From contig NZ_JAOQNH010000001.1 in assembly GCF_025961205.1 (NCBI RefSeq), positions 1,016,001-1,080,000 on the forward strand: a stretch of 64,000 nt of DNA, read 5' to 3'. The position numbers and the translations under genes are program-made. The DNA is from Azospirillum fermentarium. GTDB lineage: Bacteria; Pseudomonadota; Alphaproteobacteria; Azospirillales; Azospirillaceae. Below the pieces are notes generated by a model. The model saw only the letters and a list, made by a program, of their open reading frames with translations. It did not search any database and was not told the origin of the DNA. Positions 7,547 through 15,982 of the stretch are shown here, piece by piece; within the stretch, counting starts at the first letter, position 1; the number at the start of each line of letters is the position of its first letter.

Positions 7547-9574
7547 ATGACCGCCCTGCCCATCCCCCGCGGCACGCCGCGGGTGCAATACGTCGCCGAC
7601 GGCGTTCAGACCGTCTTCACCTACCCCTTTCCCATCTTCGCGTCCGAGGATCTGCAGGTCTTCCTCAACGCCGGGCTTCAGAACACCGGCTACACCGTCA
7701 TCGGCGCCGGGGTGGGGGCGGGGGGGCATGTCACCTTCGCCGTTCCGCCCGCCGCCGGCACCGCCGTCACCCTGCACCGCCGCGTGCCCATCGAACGGGT
7801 CACCGATTTCCTGGAAAGCGGCCCGCTGCCCGCCGTGGCGCTGAACCGCGAGCTGGACACGCTGACCGCCTGCCTGCAGCAGGTGGCGGGGGATCAGGAG
7901 GGGATGCTGCGCTACCCCGACACCGACCTGCCGGCCTCGCCGCTGCTGCCGGGACGGGCGGCACGGGCGGGGCGGCTGCTGGCCTTCGACGGCGACGGCA
8001 ACCCCACCGCCCGCGCGCCGGTGGACGAACAGGCGCTGTCCACCTATCTGCCCCGCGGGCCGGGGGCGGTCGGGCGGCCCATCCGCGACAAGCTGGCGGA
8101 CAGCGTGTCGGTCAAGGATTTCGGGGCGGCGGGCGACGGGGTGAGCGACGACACGCTGGCCTTTCACGCCGCCCTGACCGCGGCCAAGGCGGTGCAGGTG
8201 CCCGCCGGCACCTACCGCCTGACCAACACGCTGACGCTCGCCTATGGCCAGACGCTGGCCGGGGTGGGGCAGGCGTCGGTGCTGACGGCGGCGGGGGCCG
8301 GGTTCGACCTGATCCACCTGCCCGACGGCTACGCCACCGTGTCGGGGCTGCGGCTGGAGGGCGGGGCGGCGGGGGTGCGGCTGTTCGGGCGCGACGGGCC
8401 GTGCGTGCAGAACCTGCTGTCGGACCTGACCCTGTGGGAACCGTGCGACGGCATCGTGCTCGACGGCTACGCCACCCCGGATCGTCCCTGCTATTGGAAC
8501 AGCGTCAACCGCGTGCTGGTGGCCCGCCCGTCGCGTCACGGGGTGTGGCTGACCACCAGCGGGGCGGGCGACAGCCCCAACGCCAACCGTTTCACCGGGG
8601 TGCGGGTCTATTCCCTGGCGGCCCCCACCGCCGGCTGCGGCTTCTTCGTGGAGCACGGGCGCTACAACAACGCCTTCGTGGATTGCGAGGCGAACCTGTC
8701 GCCCACCGCGGCGGCCTGTGTGCGGGTGGGGGCGGGGGGCGACAAGAACCTGTTCGTCAACCTGTACTGCGAAAGCCTGGGCGCCGTGCCCAACGTGCAG
8801 CTTGACGCCGGGTCGCGGGAAACGGCGGTGGTCAACCTGTTCTCCGCCGCCGCCGGGCCGGCGATTTATGACTTTTCCGGCGGCGCCTACACCGCGGTGA
8901 ACGCCGGCTACCCGGAAAAGAACCGGCTGGACCGCACCCGCATCCGCGAACTGGTGGTGGAGGCGCTGCGCTACGACACCGAATACGTGGAACCCCAGGG
9001 CGGCGGCACCGTGGACCTGGATCTGACCAGTTCGGTCTATCTGGTCAGCGCCTACGGCGGGGCGGTCACCGTGCGGCTTCCCAGTTCCGGCAGCGCCAAC
9101 GGCCACGCGGTCACCGTCAAGAAGACCGACGCCTCTCCCCACCCGGTGACGGTGGAGGAGATCGGCGGCACCGGGCCGGACGGGCGGGCGTGGGCGCTGG
9201 GCAACCGCTACGACTGGGTGACGGCGGTGTCCAACGGCGCCGGCTGGTGGGTGGTGGCCGGCAACACCCCGGCGGGCAACGCCGGGTACTGGACCCGGCC
9301 CGGCCTGTTCTCGCCCGACCTGAACCAGGCGCTGTATCTGGTCAGCGCGTGGTCGGGGGCGGTGGAGGTGCGGCTGCCCAGCCCCTCCGCCGCCCATGCG
9401 GTGGGGCGCACCGTCACCGTCAAGAAGGCCGACCAGAGCACCACCCCCGTCACCGTGACCACGGAGGGGGGCGGGGGGCCGGACAACCAAGCCATCGTTC
9501 TGTCCGACTTCGGACACGCCGTGACCGCCATGTCCAACGGGGCCGGCTGGCACATCCTGGGACGGAATCCGTGA
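7547..9574 (+). CDS. Tail fibre/tailspike protein with pectate-lyase-like domain
   Basis: A 675-residue protein. Residues 1-~120 resemble the T7 fibre N-terminal adaptor (RVQYVADGVQTVFTYPFPIF, then AVTLHRRVPIERVTDF). A beta-helix typical of pectate-lyase-superfamily spikes begins near residue 185 (VSVKDFGAAGDGVSDDT). The last ~185 residues are two related ~85-residue units (from ~490 and ~591), each running YLVSA, then VTVKK, then SNGAGW. The protein would bind and perhaps cleave a surface polysaccharide. Its stop overlaps the terminase start (TGATG). The receptor is unknown. Confidence 0.75.
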   Translation: MTALPIPRGTPRVQYVADGVQTVFTYPFPIFASEDLQVFLNAGLQNTGYTVIGAGVGAGGHVTFAVPPAAGTAVTLHRRVPIERVTDFLESGPLPAVALNRELDTLTACLQQVAGDQEGMLRYPDTDLPASPLLPGRAARAGRLLAFDGDGNPTARAPVDEQALSTYLPRGPGAVGRPIRDKLADSVSVKDFGAAGDGVSDDTLAFHAALTAAKAVQVPAGTYRLTNTLTLAYGQTLAGVGQASVLTAAGAGFDLIHLPDGYATVSGLRLEGGAAGVRLFGRDGPCVQNLLSDLTLWEPCDGIVLDGYATPDRPCYWNSVNRVLVARPSRHGVWLTTSGAGDSPNANRFTGVRVYSLAAPTAGCGFFVEHGRYNNAFVDCEANLSPTAAACVRVGAGGDKNLFVNLYCESLGAVPNVQLDAGSRETAVVNLFSAAAGPAIYDFSGGAYTAVNAGYPEKNRLDRTRIRELVVEALRYDTEYVEPQGGGTVDLDLTSSVYLVSAYGGAVTVRLPSSGSANGHAVTVKKTDASPHPVTVEEIGGTGPDGRAWALGNRYDWVTAVSNGAGWWVVAGNTPAGNAGYWTRPGLFSPDLNQALYLVSAWSGAVEVRLPSPSAAHAVGRTVTVKKADQSTTPVTVTTEGGGGPDNQAIVLSDFGHAVTAMSNGAGWHILGRNP

Positions 9575-11073
9575 TGACCGACGACGCCGAACGCTTTTCC
9601 GTTTTCGTGGAGGTCTGGAACGGCCAGCAGCAGATGCCCACCCCCGCCCATCACCGCCGCATCGCCGGCTGGCTGGAGGACGCCTGGACCGCCGGCAACC
9701 GCCATCTGCTGCTGATGGCGTTCCGCGGGTCGGGAAAATCGACGCTGGTGGGGCTGTTCGCCGCGTGGCTGCTGCACACCGCGCCGGAACGGCGGCTGAT
9801 GGTGCTGGCCGCCGATCTGGCGCTGGCCAAGAAGATGGTGCGCAACGTCAAGCGCATCATCGAGCGCCACCCCGCCACCCAAGGCTTGAAGCCGGTGGAC
9901 CGCGACCAGTGGGCGGCGGAACAGTTCACCGTGGTCCGGCCCGTGGAACTGCGCGACCCGTCGATGATCGCCCGCGGCATCGACGGCAACATCACCGGCA
10001 GCCGCGCCGACGTCATCATCTGCGACGACGTGGAGGTGCCGCGCACCTGCGACACCGCACCCAAGCGCGCCGACCTGCGCGACAAGCTGGCGGAGATCGA
10101 CTTCGTGCTGGTGCCGGGGGGCACCCAGCTCTATGTCGGCACGCCCCACACCTATTACACCCTCTACGCCGACACCCCCCGGCCCGAGGTGGGGGAGGAT
10201 GCGCCGTTCCTCGACGGCTTCCACCGGCTGGTGCTGCCGGTGCTGGACGCAAGCGGCGCCAGCGCGTGGCCGGAACGCTTCCCCCCCGCCCACATCGAAC
10301 GCATCCGCCGCCGCACGGGTGGCCTGAAGTTCGACAGCCAGATGATGCTGACGCCCACCAACCTGAGCGTGGGCCGGCTCGACCCCGACCGGCTGCGCCC
10401 GTACGACGGCGAACTGGCCTATCACGAATCCGGCGGGCGGGCGGTGCTGACCCTGAACGGGGTGCGGCTGGTCTCGGCCTCGGCGTGGTGGGATCCGGCG
10501 TTTGCCCGCGCGGTGGACGGGCAGAGCGTGGGCGATGCCAGCGTCGTCGCCGCCGTGTTCACCGGCGAGGACGGCAACGCCTATCTCCACCGCACGCTCT
10601 ATCTGACCGCCGATCACGCGGCGGAAGAGGACGAGGCGACGCAGCAGTGCCGCGCCGTCACCGCCTTTCTGCGCGATTTCCACCTGCCGGGGGTGCATCT
10701 GGAAATCAACGGGCTGGGCCGGTTCCTGCCCGGCGTGCTGCGGCGGGAACTGGGCCGGGCGCGGCTGGCGGCGGCGGTGGTGGAGGTGGCGTCCCGCCGC
10801 CAAAAGGCCCTGCGCATCGTCGAGGCGTTCGACGCCCGGCTGGCCGGCAACAGCCTGTTCGCCCACCGCAGCGTCTGGGACACCCCCTTCGTCCGCGAAA
10901 TGCGCGAATGGCGCCCCGATGGCCGCTACCGGGGCCGCGACGACGGGCTGGACGCGGTGGCCGGGTGCCTGTCCGCCGAACCCATGCGTTTCGACCGCGC
11001 CCCCCCGGCCCGCCCCCGCGGCGACTGGCGCCGGGCGGAAAGCGTGGTCGCCCCTTCCGAATGGCCCCTGTGA
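9574..11073 (+). CDS. Phage terminase large subunit
   Basis: A 499-residue DNA-packaging motor. The ATPase domain has a Walker A FRGSGKST near residues 51-58 and a Walker B VIICDDVEV near 147-155. The C-terminal nuclease half has WWDPAF, GDASVVAAV and a final RDDGLDAVAG (~455), all with acidic residues in place, so the enzyme looks intact. Large terminases are normally encoded early in the packaging module beside the portal. Here the gene is last in the structural operon and no portal or small subunit is present. Confidence 0.85.
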   Translation: MTDDAERFSVFVEVWNGQQQMPTPAHHRRIAGWLEDAWTAGNRHLLLMAFRGSGKSTLVGLFAAWLLHTAPERRLMVLAADLALAKKMVRNVKRIIERHPATQGLKPVDRDQWAAEQFTVVRPVELRDPSMIARGIDGNITGSRADVIICDDVEVPRTCDTAPKRADLRDKLAEIDFVLVPGGTQLYVGTPHTYYTLYADTPRPEVGEDAPFLDGFHRLVLPVLDASGASAWPERFPPAHIERIRRRTGGLKFDSQMMLTPTNLSVGRLDPDRLRPYDGELAYHESGGRAVLTLNGVRLVSASAWWDPAFARAVDGQSVGDASVVAAVFTGEDGNAYLHRTLYLTADHAAEEDEATQQCRAVTAFLRDFHLPGVHLEINGLGRFLPGVLRRELGRARLAAAVVEVASRRQKALRIVEAFDARLAGNSLFAHRSVWDTPFVREMREWRPDGRYRGRDDGLDAVAGCLSAEPMRFDRAPPARPRGDWRRAESVVAPSEWPL

Positions 11074-11084
11074 GGGGCCTTTTT
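11063..11084 (+). terminator. Intrinsic terminator overlapping the terminase stop codon
   Basis: Arms 11063-11069 and 11073-11079 with a 3-base loop, followed by five Ts (11080-11084). It probably ends the main virion transcript, leaving the lysis-type genes to read-through or another promoter. Confidence 0.7.
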
Positions 11085-11101
11085 GCTGACGGAGAAGACC
11101 G

Positions 11102-11176
11102 ATGACCGATCATCTGCTGCGCATCGAGGAGACGCTGGAAGGCGGCATGCCCTGCCCCGACGGGGGTGGGCGATGA
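11102..11176 (+). CDS. Possible 24-residue phage small protein
   Basis: A short frame (begins MTDHLLRIEETLEGG) preceded by GGAGAAG at good spacing and overlapping the hydrolase start by ATGA. The strong ribosome site and coupling argue for translation. No family or membrane segment is visible, so it is not an obvious holin. It may simply act as a translational lead-in. Confidence 0.35.
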   Translation: MTDHLLRIEETLEGGMPCPDGGGR

Positions 11177-11670
11177 GCCGCCGGTCCCTGATCCCCGACG
11201 CTTGCGTGTCCGATGCGCCCCTGTCCGCGGCCCCGCCGCTGCCCTGCGGCGGCTCGGTGGACGCGGCGGTGGATACCCTGGCGCGCACCTTGTGGGGGGA
11301 GGCGCGCGGCGAGCCTGTGCGGGGAATCGAGGCGGTGGCCGCCGTCGTGGTCAACCGCGTGCGGCGGGCCGTGGCGGAAGGCGGGTGTTGGTGGGGCGGG
11401 TCAGTGATCGATGTCTGCCGCAAACCGCGGCAGTTCGCATGCTGGAATCCCTCCGATCCCAACCGGGCGAAACTGATGGCGGTGGGGCCGTCCGATCCGG
11501 TTTTCGCCACCTGCCTGCGCGTGGCGCGGCGGGCGATGGCGGGGGTGCTGCCCGATCCCACGGACGGGGCCACCCATTATCACCGCGTCGGCGTCCATCC
11601 CGCCTGGGCGGCAGGGTGCGTGCCATCGGCGGAAATCGGCAACGGCGTGTTCTTCAACACGGTGCCGTGA
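11173..11670 (+). CDS. SleB-like cell wall hydrolase (phage endolysin)
   Basis: A 165-residue Hydrolase_2 (SleB/CwlJ) family protein. The motif LARTLWGEARGE places the catalytic Glu at residue 43. The later segments PRQFACWNP and DGATHYHRVGVHPAW are also typical of the family. It would cleave the peptidoglycan glycan backbone. No clear signal peptide is present, so in a phage setting export would need a holin, which I do not see. The ATG at 11173 is chosen over a frame extension to 11083 because of the overlap with the small upstream frame. Confidence 0.8.
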   Translation: MSRRSLIPDACVSDAPLSAAPPLPCGGSVDAAVDTLARTLWGEARGEPVRGIEAVAAVVVNRVRRAVAEGGCWWGGSVIDVCRKPRQFACWNPSDPNRAKLMAVGPSDPVFATCLRVARRAMAGVLPDPTDGATHYHRVGVHPAWAAGCVPSAEIGNGVFFNTVP

Positions 11671-11763
11671 CGCAACTTAAAAAGGCCGTTCCTGCGAAGG
11701 GCCGCCGCCCGCCGCCGTTCCGGCGGCACGCAGGCCGCCGGACCCTGACGGAGGAGGTCAGGC

Positions 11764-11784
11764 AAGAAGAGCGGGAGATCCCGC
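11764..11784 (-). terminator. Terminator of the small minus-strand gene
   Basis: Read on the minus strand, GCGGGATCTCCCGC is followed by TCTTCTT just after the stop codon at 11787. The stem is short and the T-run imperfect. Confidence 0.45.
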
Positions 11785-11786
11785 GC

Positions 11787-12008
11787 TTACGCCGCCTCGC
11801 GGATCATCGCCAGATAGATCTTCCACGCCACTTCGACGGAGACGCCGCCGGCCCGCGAGCCGGACGCCAGCATGGCCGCCGACGGCTTCAGCGGCACGGG
11901 GGTCATGCCCGTATCGCCCATGACGCCCACCACGTCGAGGGCGTAATTCAGCGACCCGGTGCGGGCTGCGGTGGTTTCGGTGTGCAGTTCGGCGGTCATG
12001 GCGTTCAT
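11787..12008 (-). CDS. Small orphan protein, unknown function
   Basis: A 73-residue protein starting at MNAMTAELH, chosen because GGAGGA lies 7 bases upstream on the minus strand. It has no signal peptide or recognised domain. The C-terminus looks helical (VEVAWKIYLAMIREAA). It faces the phage-like cluster, and the DNA beyond its start carries three copies of an operator-like sequence. It may belong to the phage region or be an independent regulated gene. The function is unknown. Confidence 0.6.
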   Translation of the reverse strand: MNAMTAELHTETTAARTGSLNYALDVVGVMGDTGMTPVPLKPSAAMLASGSRAGGVSVEVAWKIYLAMIREAA

Positions 12009-12111
12009 GGTCTTCCTCCGTCCCAAAGGGGTTGTGTCCCCTTATCAGCAAACGGGATGCCAACTGTGCCAACGGGGTGGGTTCCCATTAAATGGTTGAA
12101 AATAAAGGGAT

Positions 12112-12193
12112 TTGCAAAATGCGATTCTGTCTCGGCACGTGATATATATGCAAAATGCGGCTGATGGATTGTTTCGCGCGTTGCATTTTGCAA
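12112..12193. promoter_or_regulatory. Cluster of three TGCAAAATGC-type operator-like sites
   Basis: TTGCAAAATGCG at 12112, TGCAAAATGCG at 12149 and the inverted GCATTTTGCAA at 12183 lie at ~35-base intervals in an AT-richer island between the divergent small gene (start 12008) and the DUF952 gene (start 12250). Regular spacing of a repeated half-palindrome suggests cooperative binding by one regulator. No candidate regulator is encoded next to it. Confidence 0.5.
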
Positions 12194-12249
12194 AGCGCAA
12201 AACGGGCGCACTGGCCGCATGGCCCCGTTTGCGGTAACGTGCTGCCGTC

Positions 12250-12621
12250 ATGACCACACGCATCGTCTATCATATGTGCCGGCAGGCGGAATGGGACGCC
12301 GCCCAAGGCCCCGGCGCGTACCCCGGATCGTCGCAGGATGCGGCGGACGGCTTCATCCATTTCTCCACCGCCGCCCAGGTGGAGGAAAGTGCCGCCCGGC
12401 ACCGCGCCGGCCAATCCGGGCTTGTGCTGCTGGCGGTGGACGCCGCCCGGCTGGGTCCGGCCCTGAGGTGGGAGCCGTCGCGCGGCGGGCAGCTTTTCCC
12501 CCATCTCTACGGCGCCCTGCCGGTGGCCGCCGTGGTGCGTGCCGACCCGCTGCCGCTGGGGCCGGACGGGCGCCATGTCTTCCCCCCTTCGTTTCCCCTT
12601 GATGACGCGAGCCTGCCGTGA
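12250..12621 (+). CDS. DUF952 family protein
   Basis: A 123-residue cytosolic protein matching the DUF952 pattern: IVYHMCRQAEWDAAQ at the start, DGFIHFSTAAQVEESA near residues 33-48, and HLYGALPVAAVV near 84-95. The family is fold-related to mono-ADP-ribosyltransferase-like proteins, but the function is not established. Its TGA overlaps the GTG start of pyrD, so the two are probably co-transcribed and coupled. Confidence 0.8.
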   Translation: MTTRIVYHMCRQAEWDAAQGPGAYPGSSQDAADGFIHFSTAAQVEESAARHRAGQSGLVLLAVDAARLGPALRWEPSRGGQLFPHLYGALPVAAVVRADPLPLGPDGRHVFPPSFPLDDASLP

Positions 12622-13688
12622 TCGATCTCTACCCCCTGGTTGGCCCGGTCCTGCGGTCGCTGGACGCCGAACTGGCCCACACCCTGTCCATCAAGTCGCT
12701 GGGGCTGGGCTTCGGCCCGGTGCAGAGCGAACCCGACGATCCCATCCTGCGCACGTCGGTGTGGGGGCTGGACTTCGCCAACCCGGTGGGGCTGGCCGCC
12801 GGCTACGACAAGAACGCCGAGGTGACCGGGCCGATGCTGCGCATGGGCTTCGGCTTCGTCGAGGCCGGCAGCGTCACCCCCCGGCCCCAGCCGGGAAACC
12901 CCAAGCCGCGGCTGTTCCGCCTGCCGGCCCAGGGGGCCGTGCTGAACCGCATGGGCTTCAACAACGAGGGTCTGGAGGTCTTTGCCCGCCGGCTGGAAGA
13001 CCGCCGCGGCACGCCCTCCTCGCCCCCCGGCGTCGTCGGGGCCAATCTGGGCAAGAACAAGGACACGGTGGAGGCCGCCGACGATTACGTGCTGGGCGTG
13101 CGCCGGCTGGCGCCGCTGGCCGATTATCTGGTGGTCAACGTCTCCTCCCCCAACACGCCGGGGTTGCGCGCGCTTCAGGGCCGCGGGCCGCTGGAAACCC
13201 TGCTGCGCCGGGTGCTGGAGGCGCGCGACGCCTGCGCCACCGCCCGGCCGCCGGTGCTGCTGAAGATCGCCCCCGACCTGACCGACGAGGACAAGACCGA
13301 CATCGCCGCCGTCGCGCTGGCCACCGGCATCGACGGTCTGGTGGTGTCCAACACCACCATCGCCCGGCCCAACGGCATCCCCGACCGCTTCCGCGACGAG
13401 GCCGGCGGGCTGTCGGGCCGCCCGCTGTTCGCCGCCTCCACCGCGCTCTTGGGCGAGATCTACCGGCTGACCGAAGGGCGCCTGCCCATCGTCGGCGTGG
13501 GCGGCATCGCGTCGGCGGACGACGCTTATGCCAAGATCCGTGCGGGGGCATCGCTGGTGCAGCTCTATTCCGCGCTGGTCTATGGCGGGCCGGGCCTGTT
13601 GTGGGCCATCAAGAGCGGTCTGGCCGGCCGGCTGCGCCGCGACGGCTTTTCCTGCGTGGCCGACGCGGTGGGGGCGGATCACCGCTGA
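12618..13688 (+). CDS. pyrD: Dihydroorotate dehydrogenase, quinone-dependent (class 2)
   Basis: Oxidises dihydroorotate to orotate in pyrimidine synthesis, passing electrons through FMN to membrane quinone. It is 356 residues, normal for class 2, with the N-terminal membrane-associating helices (LVGPVLRSLDAELAHTLSIK). GLAAGYDKNAE (~58-68) and MGFNN belong to the FMN/substrate site. NVSSPNTPGLR (~174) carries the serine base that marks class 2. VGVGGIAS is the phosphate-binding loop. The GTG start overlaps the upstream stop by 4 bases. Confidence 0.95.
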   Translation: MIDLYPLVGPVLRSLDAELAHTLSIKSLGLGFGPVQSEPDDPILRTSVWGLDFANPVGLAAGYDKNAEVTGPMLRMGFGFVEAGSVTPRPQPGNPKPRLFRLPAQGAVLNRMGFNNEGLEVFARRLEDRRGTPSSPPGVVGANLGKNKDTVEAADDYVLGVRRLAPLADYLVVNVSSPNTPGLRALQGRGPLETLLRRVLEARDACATARPPVLLKIAPDLTDEDKTDIAAVALATGIDGLVVSNTTIARPNGIPDRFRDEAGGLSGRPLFAASTALLGEIYRLTEGRLPIVGVGGIASADDAYAKIRAGASLVQLYSALVYGGPGLLWAIKSGLAGRLRRDGFSCVADAVGADHR

Positions 13689-13757
13689 TTAAGAGGCCGG
13701 TAACCCCTGGCCCCCCACCCTGACGGGCAGGGATCGCCGCACCCGGAGTTGACACCG

Positions 13758-14966
13758 ATGCCCCGCAAGAGCGCCGCCGTGACCTTGGTCCATGTGGTCT
13801 ACGTCCTGGCCTACACCACCGCCGCCGTGGCGGTGGGGATGGCGGTGCCTCTGCTGTGGCCGGAATCCGCGCTGCCGGTGGCGGTTCTGGCGGGGGCGGT
13901 GGTGTTCCTGGCCGGGGCGCTGCTGCACGAGGTGGTGGCCCGCCGCGCCGCCGGACGCCGTGCCCGCCGCCGCCTGACCCATCTGGCCGCCGCCGCCACC
14001 GCGCTCCACGACGAGGTGCTGGACCTGCGCGCCCGCCTGGACCGGCTGGAGTCGGCGCCCGCGGCCCCCGCCGCCGCGTCCGCCCCCGGTTACGACACCG
14101 TGGTGCAGGAGGTGAAGCTGCTGCAAACCCTGGTGGGCCGCCTCTACACCGCCCGCACGGGCGAGGCATCGGCACCGCCCGCCGCCGCGGTTCCGGCGGT
14201 TGCCGCCCCGTCCCAGCCGCTGGACGATGCCGGTGTGCTGGAAGCGGTGCGGGATGCGCTGCGCGCCGACCGCATCGACGTGTATCTCCAGCCCGTGGTC
14301 AGCCTGCCCCAGCGCAAGCACCGGGGGTACGAGGTGTTCACCCGCGTGCGCTCCGCCGAGGGCGCGCAGATCATGCCCGACCGCTATCTCGACATCGCCG
14401 AGCGCGAGGGGCTGATCGCCACCATCGACAACCTGCTGCTGATCCGCTGCGTGCAGTTGATCCGCGAGACGGAGCGGCGGCAGCACCACATCACCTTCTT
14501 CAACAACATCTCGTCCGCCACCCTGGGCGATGCGGAGTTCATGCAGGACTTCCTGTATCTGATGCAGAGCAACCCGTCGCTGGTGCCCAAGCTGATCTTC
14601 GAACTGGGGCAGGAGGATCTGCGCAGCGGCCCGGCCACCACGCTGGCGGTGCTGGGGCAGGTGGCGCGGCTGGGCTTCCGCTTCTCGCTGGACCAGATCG
14701 TGGACCCGGACGCGGTGGATGTGGAGACGCTGGCGGCGGCGGAGTTCCGTTTCCTGAAGCTGGACGCCGGCCTGCTGCTGGCCCCCGCCACCGTCGATGC
14801 GGCGTGGTCGCTGCTCCAGCGCTGCCGCCGCCACGGGATCGACGTGATCCTGGAAAAGATCGAAACCGAACAGCAACTGGCGGCCCTGACCGAACTGGGA
14901 GAGGGCATCGACTTCGGCCAGGGCTACCTGTTCGGCGAGCCGCGGCTGAGCCGCAAGCCGGGCTGA
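13758..14966 (+). CDS. TipF-like membrane protein with degenerate EAL domain
   Basis: A 402-residue protein: two N-terminal membrane segments (~7-29 and 32-52), a coiled coil (~70-105), a Pro/Ala linker and an EAL fold (~150-395). The EAL signature reads EVF. The glutamate motif reads FELGQ instead of LELTE, and the metal-binding DDFGTG reads LDQIVD, so the second Asp is lost. Phosphodiesterase activity is unlikely. The architecture matches Caulobacter TipF, a c-di-GMP receptor needed for flagellum assembly at the pole. GGAG lies ~10 bases before the ATG. Confidence 0.75.
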   Translation: MPRKSAAVTLVHVVYVLAYTTAAVAVGMAVPLLWPESALPVAVLAGAVVFLAGALLHEVVARRAAGRRARRRLTHLAAAATALHDEVLDLRARLDRLESAPAAPAAASAPGYDTVVQEVKLLQTLVGRLYTARTGEASAPPAAAVPAVAAPSQPLDDAGVLEAVRDALRADRIDVYLQPVVSLPQRKHRGYEVFTRVRSAEGAQIMPDRYLDIAEREGLIATIDNLLLIRCVQLIRETERRQHHITFFNNISSATLGDAEFMQDFLYLMQSNPSLVPKLIFELGQEDLRSGPATTLAVLGQVARLGFRFSLDQIVDPDAVDVETLAAAEFRFLKLDAGLLLAPATVDAAWSLLQRCRRHGIDVILEKIETEQQLAALTELGEGIDFGQGYLFGEPRLSRKPG

Positions 14967-15030
14967 CGTTCGGCCGGTTTCGTGGCACAAAGGCGCCCTT
15001 GTGCCACCTTGCGAAGCGCTGTGCCTCATC

Positions 15031-15906
15031 ATGACCGTGATTCCCGCCCTGACCGGCCTGTCCGCCGTCATCGACCGTTACGACGGGGTGATCCTCGACC
15101 TGTGGGGGGTGATCCATGACGGGACCAAGCCCTATCCCGGTGCCGAGGACTGCCTGGACCGGCTGCGGGCGGCGGGGAAGACCGTCTGCCTGCTGTCCAA
15201 CGCCCCGCGCCGCACCGGCGGCGTCATTGCCAAGCTGGCCGGCATGGGCATCGGGCGCGGGCGCTACCACCACATCATGACCTCGGGCGAGGCCGCCTAT
15301 GAGTCCATCGCCGCGCGGGACGCGCCGTGGACCCCCGCCATGGGCCGCAGCCTGTTCCACATCGGCCCCGAACGGGACCAGGATGTCTATCTCGGCCTGG
15401 ACATGACCATCGTGCCCGAACCGGAACGGGCCGACGTGGTGCTGAACACCGGCATCGACGATTTCTCCGAAACGCTGGCCGATTACGAAGCCGTCCTGGC
15501 CCGCTGCCACGCCGCCGGCCTGCCCATGATCTGCGCCAACCCCGATCTGGTGGTGATGGTGGGCGATCAGATGGTCATCTGCGCCGGCACGCTGGCCGCC
15601 CGCTACGAACAGATGGGCGGGGCGGTGGTGTCCCACGGCAAGCCGCACCCGTCGGTCTATGCCCGCTGCCGCCATCTGATGGGGGATATTCCGGCATCGC
15701 GCATCCTGGCGGTGGGCGACAGCCTGCGCACCGACGTGGCCGGGGCCAACGCCGCGGGAATCGACGTGGCCCTGGTCACCGGCGGCATCCACCGCGAGGA
15801 ACTGGGCGCCCCGTGGGGGGAGCCGGTGGACGCCGGGCGGCTGGCCGCCGCCGTCGCCGCCTCCGGCCACACGCCCACCTGGGTGGTGCCGCGCATGGTG
15901 TGGTGA
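15031..15906 (+). CDS. HAD-superfamily hydrolase, subclass IIA (TIGR01459-like)
   Basis: A 291-residue soluble phosphatase-type protein. Motif I is ILDLWGVIHDG with the Asp nucleophile at about residue 23. The motif II region is LSNAPRR. The C-terminal VGDSLRTDVAGANAAG holds the metal-binding acids. The IIA cap lies between motifs II and III. The alphaproteobacterial TIGR01459 group has this length and the DLWGVIHDG start, and its substrate is unknown. The ATG at 15031 is preferred over in-frame extensions because it leads directly into the conserved domain. Confidence 0.85.
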   Translation: MTVIPALTGLSAVIDRYDGVILDLWGVIHDGTKPYPGAEDCLDRLRAAGKTVCLLSNAPRRTGGVIAKLAGMGIGRGRYHHIMTSGEAAYESIAARDAPWTPAMGRSLFHIGPERDQDVYLGLDMTIVPEPERADVVLNTGIDDFSETLADYEAVLARCHAAGLPMICANPDLVVMVGDQMVICAGTLAARYEQMGGAVVSHGKPHPSVYARCRHLMGDIPASRILAVGDSLRTDVAGANAAGIDVALVTGGIHREELGAPWGEPVDAGRLAAAVAASGHTPTWVVPRMVW

Positions 15907-15982
15907 CCGCCGGCATCGGGGGCCGGGCATCCGGTCCCCCGCCGCCGCATCCCTTGTCCCCGCCGTCCGTCCGGTCCCGCCG

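Noticed and set aside
2305..12249. att sites or integrase for the phage-like region
   Set aside because: No tRNA, integrase or convincing direct repeat flanks the cluster. I could not define its borders.
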